Below are positions 11,432 through 23,444 of a stretch of 64,000 nucleotides of DNA, one piece after another. Both the position numbers and the translations under genes were made by a program. The notes below the pieces were generated by a model that was not told where the DNA came from, did not search any database, and was given only the letters and a program-made list of their open reading frames with translations. The stretch's first letter is position 1, and each line of letters starts with the position of its first letter. Source of the DNA: Pseudoscleropodium purum (Eukaryota > Streptophyta > Bryopsida > Hypnales > Brachytheciaceae); assembly GCA_963969395.1 (NCBI GenBank), contig OZ017799.1, positions 10,356,501 to 10,420,500 on the forward strand, written 5' to 3'.

Positions 11432-11830
11432 TCTGTTGGAAAGAGGATTCCAACGCACCGAAGAATGCAGTGTTTGGATACCGTATGCAAAAGTGACGAG
11501 GGGTCAAAGTTTCAGACTCACCAAACTGCTTTTTGATGTGTTTTTGTTGGCAAATGAAAGAGGATTCCAACTCACCAAAGAATGCAGTTTTGGGTATACA
11601 TATGCAAACATTAACATTGGTCAAAGTTTGAGACTCGTCAAAAAAAATTTTACATGTTTGTGTTGAGGAATGAAAGAGGATTCAAACACCCCAACTTAGA
11701 ATGAGTTATGATTTAAATGACTACCATGTGCACAACTTATGAAGGAAGGGTCCAGATTTTAGACTTGTCAAACTTAATGTTTTTTTGATACGCTCTTGTT
11801 GAGAAAGGACGACAGAGGATTCCAGCGGTA
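11432..11830 (+). repeat. About 125-bp tandem duplication downstream of the membrane-protein gene
   Basis: Three to three and a half diverged units share GGATTCCAAC, CACCRAAGAATGCAGT, GGTCAAAGTTT and GACTCRYCAAA, starting near 11432, 11561 and 11676, with a remnant near 11810. They begin just over 100 bp after the stop codon, so they may lie in the 3' untranslated region. Frames open across them are by-products of the repeat. Confidence 0.75.
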
Positions 11831-12006
11831 CACCAATAAATTGTTTATTTCAAAATTCGGGTGCAAATGAAAGTTCGAAAGGGTGAAAAAGTTGATTGGT
11901 AGATATTCTAATCATGGAATTTGTTTCTTTTCACAGCAGATACACAATTGATTACGAGGATGGTACCCTTCAACATTCGATCAAAGTGGAAGTTTCAATT
12001 TGGGTA

Positions 12007-12225
12007 TTAGTCAGCCGCATTCATTCCACCGTTTCGTGCCGATAACTCTCGGCCCAATCCATACTCGATCACGCTCTGGAACTGACTGAAGCTGCTCATG
12101 CATTCAAGTAGAAATGCAGCAGCTGCAGGTGCTCCCTGTTTCATTATCATTTGTTCGTGTTTCGTTACCATTTGTTCGTTTGTAGGCTTCAATTCCAGCT
12201 CTAGTGGAGCCTCTTGTTGTATCAT
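12007..12225 (-). CDS. Hypothetical 72-aa ORF with a decayed second copy upstream
   Basis: An ATG-started minus-strand frame gives a peptide with acidic and Gln-rich N-terminal sequence (QQEAPLELEL), an alanine run (APAAAAFLLE) and a C-terminal segment ending GGMNAAD. A related sequence lies at about 12465-12590 on the same strand, with the same alanine and leucine codons and the TACAACAA start region but a broken frame. Duplication plus near-balanced composition in AT-rich surroundings suggests a gene remnant. I do not recognise a family, and it could be only the end of a larger lost gene. Confidence 0.25.
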   Translation of the reverse strand: MIQQEAPLELELKPTNEQMVTKHEQMIMKQGAPAAAAFLLECMSSFSQFQSVIEYGLGRELSARNGGMNAAD

Positions 12226-13017
12226 ACAATTACTACTAGACTAGATTCTTCTTGCAGTTTTTCACGGGACTTAGAATTCCCTGCGAGTTTGGGTTTTCAA
12301 GCGTAACGGCCTTAGTTTGACTTGGTTCGATTAGCAGGTTATAGATGTCTGCATCTGATTTCACAAATTTTTGATGTGCCTGATGATCTCATTTGTAACG
12401 TACGTCTGGAATTTATATTGAGAGTTACGAATAGTTGTGAAACCCTGAAAATCCATGTTCATGCCGCCTGGAACTGAAAGCTCCTCATTCATGTAGAAAT
12501 GCAGCAGCGCCAGGCGCGGCCTGTTTCGTTAGCATTTTGTGGACTTCTCGAGAGGGGAGCTCGTTGTTGTATCGTATCAAGCTTCATGTACTCCAATCAT
12601 TAAAATAAATGGTTGGAACTCTTCTTTCTCTATCATATAATTAAGCTTACATATTAACCCTGGAACAATGCAACACTGGCCTAAAAATGTCTGGTGGATG
12701 ACACAGAATTCTTTCATGTAAGAAAAAAGTGCAGATGTTCATCCTTGGAATTTTGTGTGGAATAACCGTGACCAACTTGACGTTATAGGGTTAAGCTTAC
12801 ATATTAAGCTCACTACATTTTTCTTGTACCTTTTCTTGGGATTCAAAAATTATTTGTTGGTATGGAGTTTCATATAACAAACTTTGACCTCTTGTTGTAT
12901 TATACATATATTGAGAGTATTGAGAGGTAATGGGTCAAGTTTTAGGAATTTGGTACATTTTGCTTATTTTGAATCCTTTGTGACCTCACCTGTTTTGATT
13001 TGAGGGGAGGGTACCAT

Positions 13018-13151
13018 CACTAGAAGAAATTTGCATCTGCCTCAACAAAATCTACTTGCTGTGTTTGTTGAGGTAAACACAAAATCTGCATTTTTTGCGT
13101 TTTTCTACATCAAGTAGATTTTGTTGAGGCAAATGCATATTTCTTCTGGTG
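13018..13151. mobile_element. CACTA-like foldback mini-element
   Basis: The termini are CACTAGAAGAAAT and ATTTCTTCTGGTG, the form typical of En/Spm (CACTA) transposon ends. The arms 13022-13058 and 13111-13147 are complementary over 37 bp with two mismatches around a 52-nt centre. The 134-bp unit is flanked by CAT on both sides, the 3-bp target duplication expected of CACTA elements. It has no coding capacity and must rely on a transposase from elsewhere. Confidence 0.65.
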
Positions 13152-15199
13152 CATAGTTATTATGAACTTTATTGTTTTAGGAGAGTTTTTTTGTTATTTT
13201 GGTGTCTTAAATTGCATATAACTATAAAATTTCACAAAAGACTAAACAAAACCCAAATGTAAGATCTATGATTTATTTTTTTGGAGGGGGGGATATCTCA
13301 ATTTTTGGTGTAATTTTTTATTTTGAAAAAAAGGAGTGAATAGAATAGCTTTCTAGGAGTATATTTTTTGATTCAATGGATGTCTATGAGAAAAAATTAT
13401 GCGAACTTACTACAAAATATAAAGGCTCAAGTTGCAAAATAATAATAATATTGTTTTTAAAATTATTTCTCATAGAAAATATTTATGTCCATGTAGAAAA
13501 CTTAGATTAATTTTGTTTGGATTAGTGCTATGAAAATGATGAAGACTCTTGTTTTGTAGGCAATTAGAACATCATCATTTAAAAATATATTGTATAGAAT
13601 TTTTTTATATCAATTGTAAAAACTTTCCAAAAAGTATAATTCAATAGAGTTTAGATTATTTGATAAAATAATTTCATCAATAGGATTGAATTGTTTCAAC
13701 TCCATCTTAGTTAAAGCTATTAAAGATTTAGTGTATTGTTCTATTTTGTACCTAGTTTTGTTTAAACAAAAAATTGAAACCAATTTTTTCTTGATGGAGA
13801 TTATTTTCTAAGCTCTCAACTCCAACATAAGTCATAAAATCAAAATCTATAGCACTAAAACCTTTCAGTTATGAGAATTCAACCTAGTTAATACTACAAG
13901 GTGTAAAAATCAATGTTTTGTTTTACTTCAAACTCTAATATCTTGCAATCCATATAGTAATTGTTTTTGAAACTTCTTCCACATTTTTATATGTACAAGT
14001 CTAGTGAAAGATTCTTTGGTTGGATATGCTACCAATTAAAAAAAAATTGCAATTGCATTAGAAAAGGCAATTTCAAAGTAAATTTTGATAAAACATAGTG
14101 GCATAGAACTTCAAAAATTAATTATAGAATTAAAAATAATAATTTGCATCTAAAAATTCAACATTTAAATCATAATTACTTGTATTCAAAGATCTTGGAA
14201 ATTGAAAATTGATTCTATTCAATTTTTTGCAATCATTGAATTATCTTTTATTTTATTACTTTACAAATTTTCATGGCAATAAAAAAAATAATTATACAAC
14301 TTCTAAACAAGTGATATCACATATTCATCCTAATCAAGCATCATGAGCCTTCGTAGGGTAGTAATCGGGTAGTTTGTTGTCATCTATATGTCCAATCACT
14401 ATTAAAAGATTTCTTTTGACATTGTATAACAAAATTGAACAAAATTTATGATATTTTTGTATAAAACATTGTAAAAATATCCTTAAGATATAATCATGAT
14501 GTGGTTTTGTTTTAGTAAATGAAAAATCATACACACAATCTCAAAACAAGGATGAAATGTACAATATTATTATTACCAAATTATCTCTTGACAATTGTAT
14601 TTGCAAAATCTTGTTGTAATTTTCACTATATAATTGCATATTGGAAAGATCTCTTAGCACTCAAATAAGTAAATTTTTCTTTTGCATCATATTCTTTCAC
14701 TAATCCTCTACATCCATCAATTTAAATTTAATTGAAGTGGATTGAGTTATAGTGCTATGGAGGTAACCACTTTGTAAAAGTCAGTTCTTCATAAAGTTTC
14801 TTTCAAATTCACCTTTTTAATTGGATAATGGTTTGATATTGTTTGTGTCTTTTTTTGGTATACACTAGATGGATTTTAAATTCATTTAGATTACACTTAT
14901 AGACTCTTGTAATCTAGACCTCCAAATGAAAATTTATAACTAAATTAGTGACCCTCCAAAATTTTCTTAAACACTTGCATTAGAGGAAATTTGAGGGCTG
15001 TAAGGGGCCATTTTAGGCCTCCTCCCCCACAGCAAAGGGTATGGCCGACAATCAAATTTTTTTCTTAAATCTTGAAATTTAAGAAAAAATTGAAAATGAC
15101 GTTGCACTCTCACAACCACGTTGAAGTGTAGTGCTTGTAGCGTTCATAGCGTTTTCAAAGCATGATAACTCATAGTCTCTTATTACCCTCAAAAATCTT
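13152..15199. other. AT-rich intergenic DNA
   Basis: No gene is supported. Around 13900-14130 there are blocks such as AATATCTTGCAATCCAT and, later, AAACATAGTGGCATAGAACTT that match the A half of the TTAA elements in reverse orientation, so a heavily decayed copy is likely. The remainder is low-complexity AT-rich sequence. Confidence 0.4.
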
Positions 15200-15751
15200 C
15201 TAAGGTAAACCAACCTATGACAAGCAGATTGACTTATTTGCCTTGCTAATATATTTAAAAACTTTTAGTTTTTTTTTTCATATATAGGCAAACATGAGAA
15301 ATAAAGAGAGAAATTGAAATTTAATTTTTTTGACAAAGTATGAATTTGTTAAAAAATTTTGAATTAAACTGGCCAAATGGCTCAAAACAATCTCTAGACT
15401 ATCTCCAAAGCCATCAATAACTATACCCATGGTGGTCATCAAACCACCTAATGCAATTATAATATTTCCTATCATGATTGAAATATTTTCTAACATAGAC
15501 ATGACATACAGGAATAAAAAAAAGGTAGTTCATATAATGAGTTATACTAGAAAGGTGCAAGTTCCTAAAACAATCTCTCACATCTCCATTGCCATCACGC
15601 AAAACATTGATTTCAATCATTAACCTACCTAATGAAGTCTTATTTACATTAATTAGAAAAAATTTGACATAGATTGATAGAAAACTGTAATGGGTTGTTT
15701 GATAGATGCCTACATTAGGGAGTTTTCTTGTCATGGACTAGTTTACTTTAA
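15200..15751 (+). mobile_element. 550-bp TTAA-associated MITE, family 2, copy 1
   Basis: The left end CTAAGGTAAACCAACC and right end GTTTACTTTAA are imperfect inverted repeats. The body (ACATAGACATGACAT, ACTAGAAAGGTGYMA and AAAACTGTAATGGG in order) matches the element at 47019-47569 along its length. The left flank has CTAA and the right TTAA, consistent with a decayed TTAA target site. No convincing protein is encoded; the frames across it are accidental. Confidence 0.65.
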
Positions 15752-16432
15752 TGCATTTCACTTCATTAGAATTTACTAGCTCACAAAAAATATTTTTCAT
15801 TTTCCCTTATATGCTTATAGTACTACAAATCTTATAAGTTCAATTTTAAATGTAATAATTTTTATACAAAAATTTCCTTATTTTCAAATTCTTTAGGAAT
15901 ACATATATTGCATCGTTCAAAGTAAACAAAAAATGTTTCAATTCAAAAACTAAATTTTCTTTGAATATAAATATCCTTCTAATATAAACAAATAAATAAT
16001 ATGATCAAAACATCTTTGAAAATCACCATCGTTAGAATTTTTATTTTAAACTTGTAGCCAAAAATAAGCATTATGAAAATATATAATGTTCAATTCATAA
16101 TCAATTTTAATAAAAAAATTTGACATTTCAATTTCAAAGTTTATCTATATTCAATTTACAATCAATATTGAAAAATATTTGAAAATATGTTGGAAGATTC
16201 TCGATTATTTATTACAATTTTTCAAAAATAATCTTACTGTCTATAGGTCGAGAACTTAGGGGTTAAGGAAATAAGGGTTGAAACCCAATATCCGGCTGAG
16301 AACCGTCCGAGCGGGGTCAATATCTAAACCCGGATGAGAACCGCTTCCATCGATGTTTCTAACCAGGTTTCTATCTTCTCAATGCCAAAGGCTTGCTGCA
16401 ATCCCGCCGCTTGAGCTCGCAACTTCACAGCC

Positions 16433-19400
16433 ATGGCGATGGCGATGGCTTCCACGACCGGAACGACGGCACTCCATCGCGCCGCGGTTTCCAGAAATCC
16501 ATTAATCCCCTCCTCTTCGCTGGCCCCTGCGCGACCAGGTGCTTTGAATTTCATCAATGTTTCAAATGCTGTAAGTGCGGAACGACTGTCTTTGGAGAGT
16601 GGGAAGGAGGCACGGGGCGTATGCTTCAAACGGTTTGCCAAGTTCCAACAGTTCAGTCAGGATGCCGCGGATGGGAGCTTGGTGGAGGATGGAGGAGACG
16701 AAATGGAGGAAGATAGCGCTGATCAGTATGTGCTCACTGAATTTCACTTCTTTCTAAAGGCTCGGTACTGTTAGCCGATAAATGTGTTTGCTAAAGTTCT
16801 CTTATCAATTGGAGTGTGGATTTTTGAACAGGCACTGGTGAATAAGTTCTCAAGGTAAATCTTCCTATAGGTAGTCTCGTTGATTTTTAGTAAGTGTAAT
16901 TTAGGCTTGAATCACGATTTCTCTTTAGAATGCGTCAGGCAATTTCAGACATCGATTGTGGCTTGAATCAAGATTTCTCTTTTGAATGTGTCAGACAATT
17001 CCAGACTTCGATTGTTTCTTGAATCACGATTTCTCTATAGAATGCGTCAGACAATTCAGACATCGATTGTTTCGTGTGTAGCTATCTTTGAATTTTTTCA
17101 CGTTGAAATATTCACTTTTTTAGGCTAGGTACCGTAAGGCGAGAAATGTGTGTTGCGATGTGTTGTATTTAGAGTCTTTTATTGATATAGTAGAACTATT
17201 AGTTGAACCACTGGTGAGTGAAGTTCTCAATATAAGTTTTTGTGTATGCATTGTCGTTGGTTTTTCGCAAGTCTAATTAGGCTTGATGCTCGATCTCTCT
17301 AGAGTCGGGAGTGCGTGAGGCAATTATAGAGATCGATTTTTTCCTGTTCTGATGTGGCTTACACCTCTCTTTCGCCCACTCGCAGTACTTGCATCTTTTA
17401 GCGCTGTTTTGTGGCAAAGAATTAGAAGTCCTGACTTCTGACGTACGTTTTGAAACAGGATATTACCACAAAATCTAGAGACTGCTATGATTCACGCTGG
17501 CGAGGCTACTGGATTGTACATCAATTCTGGTGGAACGCGAGTGCTAGTAAGAATCTATTCGCATCTTACCGTTGACAGTAGGATCAATTGTTATTTGGGC
17601 ATTCTAACTAATGACCCTTGCAACTTTATTGACGATCTTGGATGCCATTGTTACGCGATGGTTTGTAGTTCTGCTAAGTAGATCGAGGTGGTTTCTTGCG
17701 GTTACAGGTTTAATGTTCTCGGTATGCAAGCAACCATGTGTGAGGACTCAACAGGTGATATGTGATGAACCAGATACTTAAAATTAACAATAACAAAATG
17801 TGGTAATTATGGTTGGGGTTTCACTGGGGCAGGCAGAATTGTTAGTACCTGAGTTGGAAAATCTTGATGAAGATGGCGCCCAACAACGAGTCTGGGACCT
17901 CTCTAGATTATTTCTAGACACCTTGCAAGAAACCTTGGGAGGTCAGGTTGTTGTTCACACTTAAAATCCCATCTTTGTGTCACATGCTTGTGCTTATTCA
18001 CAGGCTTCGCTGATGCAGTTGTATGTAAGAGCCATCAGGCAAGTACCTGAAATGCACGGTGTTTGTAGCTGCATCTTCTTGCCGACACATAGAAACTCGT
18101 TAGTGTCGATTATGTTTCTTACTTTGTACTGCGCGTAAATATTCAAGATGAATTTATTCTTATAGCAGTATCCTTTGCATTTAAACTCGACACTGTTATA
18201 ATGATGGAGTTCTGTTAGTTTAGAAACAGACTGTTTTCTGAATACTCGTATCCTGTTTCCGTGCAATCTTTGCACAGCGAGTTAAAGCAATCTTCCCAGA
18301 TGCTGGTGTTGCTGCTTATGTGAAGTACCAGTGGAAAGATGTACCATATACTTTTGGCAGGTTCGTTTCTCATCCTCTTTGATATCCTGTAATTTTCTCA
18401 TTCGATTTTTATTTATCATGTCAAGGACTGTGAACACTAAATTCAGGTTTGTGTCTTTCTGTGTGCCGCGATTCTGAAGCTTGCTTAGTTTACGATAAAA
18501 ATAGGAATAAATTAGAACTCATGCAGACCGTTAAAAATTTCAGCCTGAATGATCGAAGACCTGTTTCCAAGGAAGATGAAGTTGTGGTATTATTGACTCC
18601 GGATCATCAAGGTCTACCTGATGTGGAGCGTATTAATGACGCTCTTGCGGGTGACGATGACACTCCTGTAAGTTTTCACTCCTCATTATCCAAATTTGAT
18701 TGTGAATTCAAGTTAACGGCAGTTGTACTGAAGCACTGGTGTTGGAATGACAGGCTAGGGCGATGGTGATGTTGAATCCACGACTGATCAGTGGAGATGT
18801 CGGAGTTGGTCTCAATGTTAGGCGAATGCGTCAACGTCTTCTCAGGTAAATTTTTAATTCCTCATGCCTAGTTCACTGCGATTGCTTCGGCAAGACAGAC
18901 CTACTTTAAATTGGTTCATCTCTTGTGATTGTTTTGTCAAAGCTTGTCTCCTCTGAGGCTTATTTTTTTTTCATGTTCTAGAGTATTTTATCATCCGCTT
19001 CTTTTATTCGTTTCAGCAATGCTTGAAAGCTTCGTATTTTCAAATTTTTCCTCAGGAAGTGATTACTTGTGGACAATTTACTTCTAGCCTATACTAATAC
19101 TCCAGTTGAATATTTTACCATCGTCCATTCAACAATCCGTTTCCCTCTTGGCATGCAGTAAATTTACTACAGTTTATTCAGTACGTCCTCGACAAGATGC
19201 AACTATCTTTAGGCATTATCCAGGGTATGTGGTGGCCCTCCTTGGGTGTATTTTCTTTCAGCTTCTTGATACTGTGGCACTATGCTTACCTTTTTGCTGA
19301 AATGCCCACTCCACAGATCTGGTAGAGACTAGTTCCATCTACAATTGCTATATCACAGGAACCCTGGAAAATGTATTCCCTGGGTTCCTGTCTGCAATTT

Positions 19401-20040
19401 ATTAGTCTGGATTGCTGATCTTATTATACTAATCTTTCCTTTTTATTTGTGTTTCGGTAGCATTAAGTCGTGGAATATTTGGTTAGTGTTGGTGATTAGC
19501 TAATATTTGTACCTTGTACATCCAGTCTGTGGCAGATATTTGTAGATGATAGTAAGCAACCTGGACGCCTAGTACTGGCGAAGGAGCAACCAACTCGACC
19601 CACTTTGGATGATATTGATGTATGGATTCTGTCTGAACCTGTCAACAATGCTAATCTACTTTTGTTGCTCGAGACATCTTTGCACTTCAAGTTTTATCGT
19701 TTCCTACTCATTAGCAAGGATGGTTGTCTTCATTCGATATGAACCCAATGCCTGCAATAATTGTGTGATTCTCATGTTGTTTAGATTGAAGGCAGGGCAC
19801 GACTTGAGAATATGCTGTATTTTAAATATAGCAGAATTTTTAATTCGTGCCTCCATTCATTTGTTGTCACATTGAGTTTTTTCCTGAAACTAACGAGTGG
19901 TTTCTGTTGGACTGTCTCTGGAACAGATGTTGCTTTTAGGTGGAGGAAACAGCGGAGACGGTGAGGAGCCATCAGCCATGGCAAATGCTGTTGGTGTCTT
20001 CGCTTCTTTCAACCGCTTTATGCGTTCTCTCAGTCAATAG
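16433..20040 (+). CDS. DUF1995-domain chloroplast protein, LPA3-like
   Basis: Nine exons with consistent phases: 16433-16725, 17459-17546, 17833-17946, 18278-18360, 18544-18667, 18754-18845, 19159-19224, 19526-19619, 19927-20040 (TAG); 355 residues. The first 90 or so residues are Ala/Ser/Thr/Arg-rich and look like a plastid transit peptide. The DUF1995 domain follows from LPQNLETAMIHAGEATG through RVKAIFPDAGVAAYVKYQW, LNDRRPVSKEDEVVVLLTP, AMVMLNPRLISGDVGVGLNV and FTTVYSVRP to RPTLDDID. The end is GVFASFNRFMRSLSQ. DUF1995 proteins include Arabidopsis LPA3, which helps photosystem II assembly, and other plastid proteins of unknown role; which paralogue this is cannot be said. The start is the ATG opening MAMAMAS. 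Intron 1 is internally duplicated. Confidence 0.88.
16758..17345 (+). repeat. Nested duplications inside intron 1 of the DUF1995 gene
   Basis: Three tandem copies of a unit of about 57 bp (CTTGAATCACGATTTCTC ... CATCGATTGT) start near 16905, 16961 and 17018. A larger block, from GCTCGGTACTGTTAG through CACTGGTGAATAAGTTCTC to CATCGATT, recurs in diverged form at about 17122-17345 (GCTAGGTACCGTAAG, CACTGGTGAGTGAAGTTCTC, GATCGATT). Confidence 0.8.
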
Positions 20041-20629
20041 TCAAAATTCAGTTCACTTCATTGTTACCAATCGTAACAACATAGAATGAAAATTTACATA
20101 GCATTGACACCTTTTTTCTTACTGTCTTTTGCTTGAGCCTCATTTGTGCTGGTTGCTCTGATTTTATATCTTGCCAAGAAAGTGCTTAAGTTTAATTAGT
20201 AACGTCGCCATCGTTTCAATGTAAGCACTCCAACAAGATAAGAAACATTTATTGAAAACGAAATGCTGGAACAGAAATGAATGACAATTGGGGTACCGGT
20301 GTGTCCTGGAAGTTACGATAAATGGTTTGTCTTCAACAGGTCCTTCTGTTCCTGCATGACGAGCACTTGCATTGCCTGATGTGCACTGCTTTTATTGGTG
20401 TGAACTTCACACCTTTGCCTTGTCACCACTTTCAACCGAATTACAAATGCTTTCCAAAATTAATTTTCAGAAAACAATCTCCAATGCTTTCACAAAATTA
20501 GTTTGATTATTGCAGTACGAGATTTAGTTTTACGGAACTACAGTACAATGTTGTATTATGGTAATGTAAAAGTGAGAGGAGAAATACTTTGTAAAAAAGT
20601 TCTTAAATGAAATTTCCATCTGCAGGCTG
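20041..20629 (+). other. 3' flank of the DUF1995 gene
   Basis: This probably contains the 3' untranslated region. No other gene is visible. Confidence 0.4.
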
Positions 20630-20708
20630 AGGCATAGAAGATCATGGAAATTTGCAGGCCGGGGCATAAAAAATTCATCGGCTTGCAAATTTCCATCTTC
20701 TATGCCTT
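20630..20708 (+). ncRNA. Compact miRNA-like hairpin
   Basis: The arm 20630-20659 (AGGCATAGAAGAT then GGAAATTTGCAGGC) pairs with 20681-20708 apart from a 3-nt bulge and one mismatch, around a 21-nt loop. A third related segment, ATGCCTCGGCCTGCA, follows near 20730, so the hairpin arose by inverted and direct duplication of one short motif. It may be a young MIRNA-like locus or part of a small foldback transposon. Confidence 0.35.
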
Positions 20709-20924
20709 GGTCATTTAAAATTCATCTTTTCATGCCTCGGCCTGCAACTGTGACCAAAAATTTGACAAAAGACAGCCCTGCTCTAGCCCCCTTGAATATT
20801 TACAAAACTTTTATTTTAAAGTCCCAAACCGACTCAATAATTCTTAGAGAATGCATCAAAACTCACTTGTATGTAAGAATTATAGTCCTGGATTGATTTT
20901 GAAGCTAAAATCGGCATTTGAATA

Positions 20925-21849
20925 TTAACCCCTCAAGGACCAAGCTCCATTTTTTGGCAACATAGCGATTTTGGGCAATTCACTATGAATGGAGTTTTTA
21001 TTTTTTATTTTTGAAATTTCCTCACAATATGAAGACTAGGTTTTTCTTCAGGGTTCAACAATTTTCATAACTTTTGACTACATGGTTAAAAAGTTATTGT
21101 ATGATATGTAATTTTTTTTTTCCGCCTAGGCATTAGGGCAAATAAAATTAAATGACTTTAAAAAAAAAATTGAAATTGGTTTTCTAGATTTATATATGTG
21201 TGGAAAGCTTTGAACCATTCCAATTTGATCAATGAGATGAAAGTTATGAGGAATTTTAGTTTGCGGATAGTTATAGATTCTCTATTCTAAAATAAACCTT
21301 TGAAGTCATTTATTTAACCCAAATTTCAATATTTAAAAAGAATAAATCTTAGATGTAGATTGTTTTTTACAACATTACAACCCTTGGGATTGGCATTTTT
21401 TGATTCCATAACTAAGTTCTTAACAATTTAGTATTTTGAATCATTCTCTATTTCTTTCTATTTACTAATTTTTCCTATTTGTTGTACAATTCCAAATGAT
21501 TTCTAATTTTTCAAGCATGTAGTCAACTTGACTTGAGAAATGAATCCAAAGAAGCAATGCCATTTGGGGCATTTTTTCATACAAATGTGACCTTGTGAAG
21601 TATAGCTATGTAGGTTTTTGCACAACCACAAAAGGATTTTTGTAAATTCAAATGTTGACATCTTGCAATCTACACAATGGAAATTTCTGAAAGTTTTTCC
21701 ACATCTTTTCAAACTAGATTAATACAAGTTCCTATGGTTACATGTGTCCAAGAATTTTTTTTTCTAAAATTTGGTACTTGTACTAGAAATGGCAATTTTG
21801 GAGCATTTTTGTTAAAAAAAAAACGTAGTCAAAGAACTTTAAGGGTTAA
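20925..21849 (-). mobile_element. TTAA-bounded element, copy 3
   Basis: A 925-bp copy with the B end first: TTAACCCCTCAAGGACC at 20925, A end ACTTTAAGGGTTAA closing at 21849. TTAA is intact at both borders. Its B end is of the subfamily with CACTATGAATGGAG. No coding capacity. It lies about 0.9 kb downstream of the DUF1995 gene. Confidence 0.8.
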
Positions 21850-23440
21850 ATTGCATGTATGAATAGTTCAAAAGTCAAACCACAATAGTTGACAACAACA
21901 TCAAGCTCTATAGTTTGGTTCTTAGGAAATGTAAGGATTAATCAATTCAAAATTTTTTAAATAGTTTCAAGTTGACTATGTATATTGGGCATATTGAATG
22001 ATGAAATTTAATACAACAAGATGGAGAGTGGCTTTTCAATATTTAGAATTAGTCTTTCTCTATTTTTCTATTTTAAATTTAAATTTTGAATTCTTGAGTT
22101 CAAATTATTTATACAAAACTCTTTTAGACAAATTTTGAACTTTAGCCTCATTCCCCCTTACTTAAGAGACAATATATCCTACCTTGCAATTCAATATTAT
22201 AAATTTGCTAAGTTTATGTTCTTTCATATTCTATGTTTTTTTAATAGTCAATTAAGACAAATATGGGATTTAAGACATTTTTTCTTTTGGGACATTTCAT
22301 TTGGAGAATTTAGTTTAGTTTTAATCATTAAATTTTAAAGATTTTAGTGTAAAATCTTGATGCAAGATTATAATTATTTTTGCAACCAACCAACCAACCC
22401 TACATATATAGGTGTTCATAAAGAACCTCACCAAATACAAAATGAGAGGAGATTTTTTTATTATTAAATCAAAACTTCACCATTTATAAAATTCACGTAG
22501 TATTATTAACATTCTTTTAGGGGGACACTTTAGGGGGGTCTTTTGGGCTAGGGTTGATTGACCTCTTCATTGCGCCAACCAAAAGTAGATGTAAAAAATT
22601 GCCTACTATTCTATGTTATATAGTTCTATATTTCTTCACCTCTCTTGATTGATTTTAGATTTATAATTGCTAATTTGAATTCTAAATTTCCAAAATTTTA
22701 TCATGAGTTGCAAATTAAAATATTTAGTATTTTTTTCAAAAATAAAATACAAGGCAATGAGCAAGTCAATTTATCCTAGCCATCTTTTTGCCCTCTTCAA
22801 ATGGACAATCTTTGAATATTTACCTTTGTGTACTCATGTGCAACCAAACTAAAAATAAGACATTTAAGCAAGTCAAATTTAATTGTATTTCTCTGCAAAT
22901 ATCCTCAAGGAAGAACATACCTCTCTCTAAGATACTTAGGGAAAGTGGAAGAATAATTAAAGAGTTAATTGTTTAGGTGAAAACACTTGAAACCATATAT
23001 ATATATACACACACATACATGTATACATTTTTGACTTATAAAATTTTATAGAAAAAATCCCCTTCCAAACAATTAAATTGTTCAAATACTTAATTGCAAT
23101 TAGTTGAATATTGATTTTCCTTATTTCAATTTTAAGACCAAGCAATGTGACAATTTCAGTGGCCTAGGTTGCTTCCACTTTGAAAATTTATAGTAATTAT
23201 ATGCCTTATCCAAAAATTCTCATTTTTTTCAATTCATAATTTTCAGTTCTTAGTACTTCAAAACTATTTTTTCTTGAAATATATGCCTCCACCTATGTTG
23301 AATTGCTTATTTTTACCACATACACTCTCTCATTGGAATTGTAGGAAAGAAATGACCCCCACATTAGGAATCGCTCTTGCCAACAAAAAATTTTCAATTA
23401 AAAGTTTTACTTTCACTTTTTCCTAGGATTCCTACTTATA
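21850..23440. other. AT-rich intergenic DNA
   Basis: No gene is recognised. It has a CCAA run near 22386-22400 and a short (AT)n/(AC)n microsatellite at about 22997-23020. Confidence 0.5.
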
Positions 23441-23444
23441 GACA

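Noticed and set aside
15278..15734. Open frames of 74-106 codons on the minus strand
   Set aside because: They lie entirely within the family-2 MITE, and the matching MITE at 47.0-47.6 kb does not keep these frames open.
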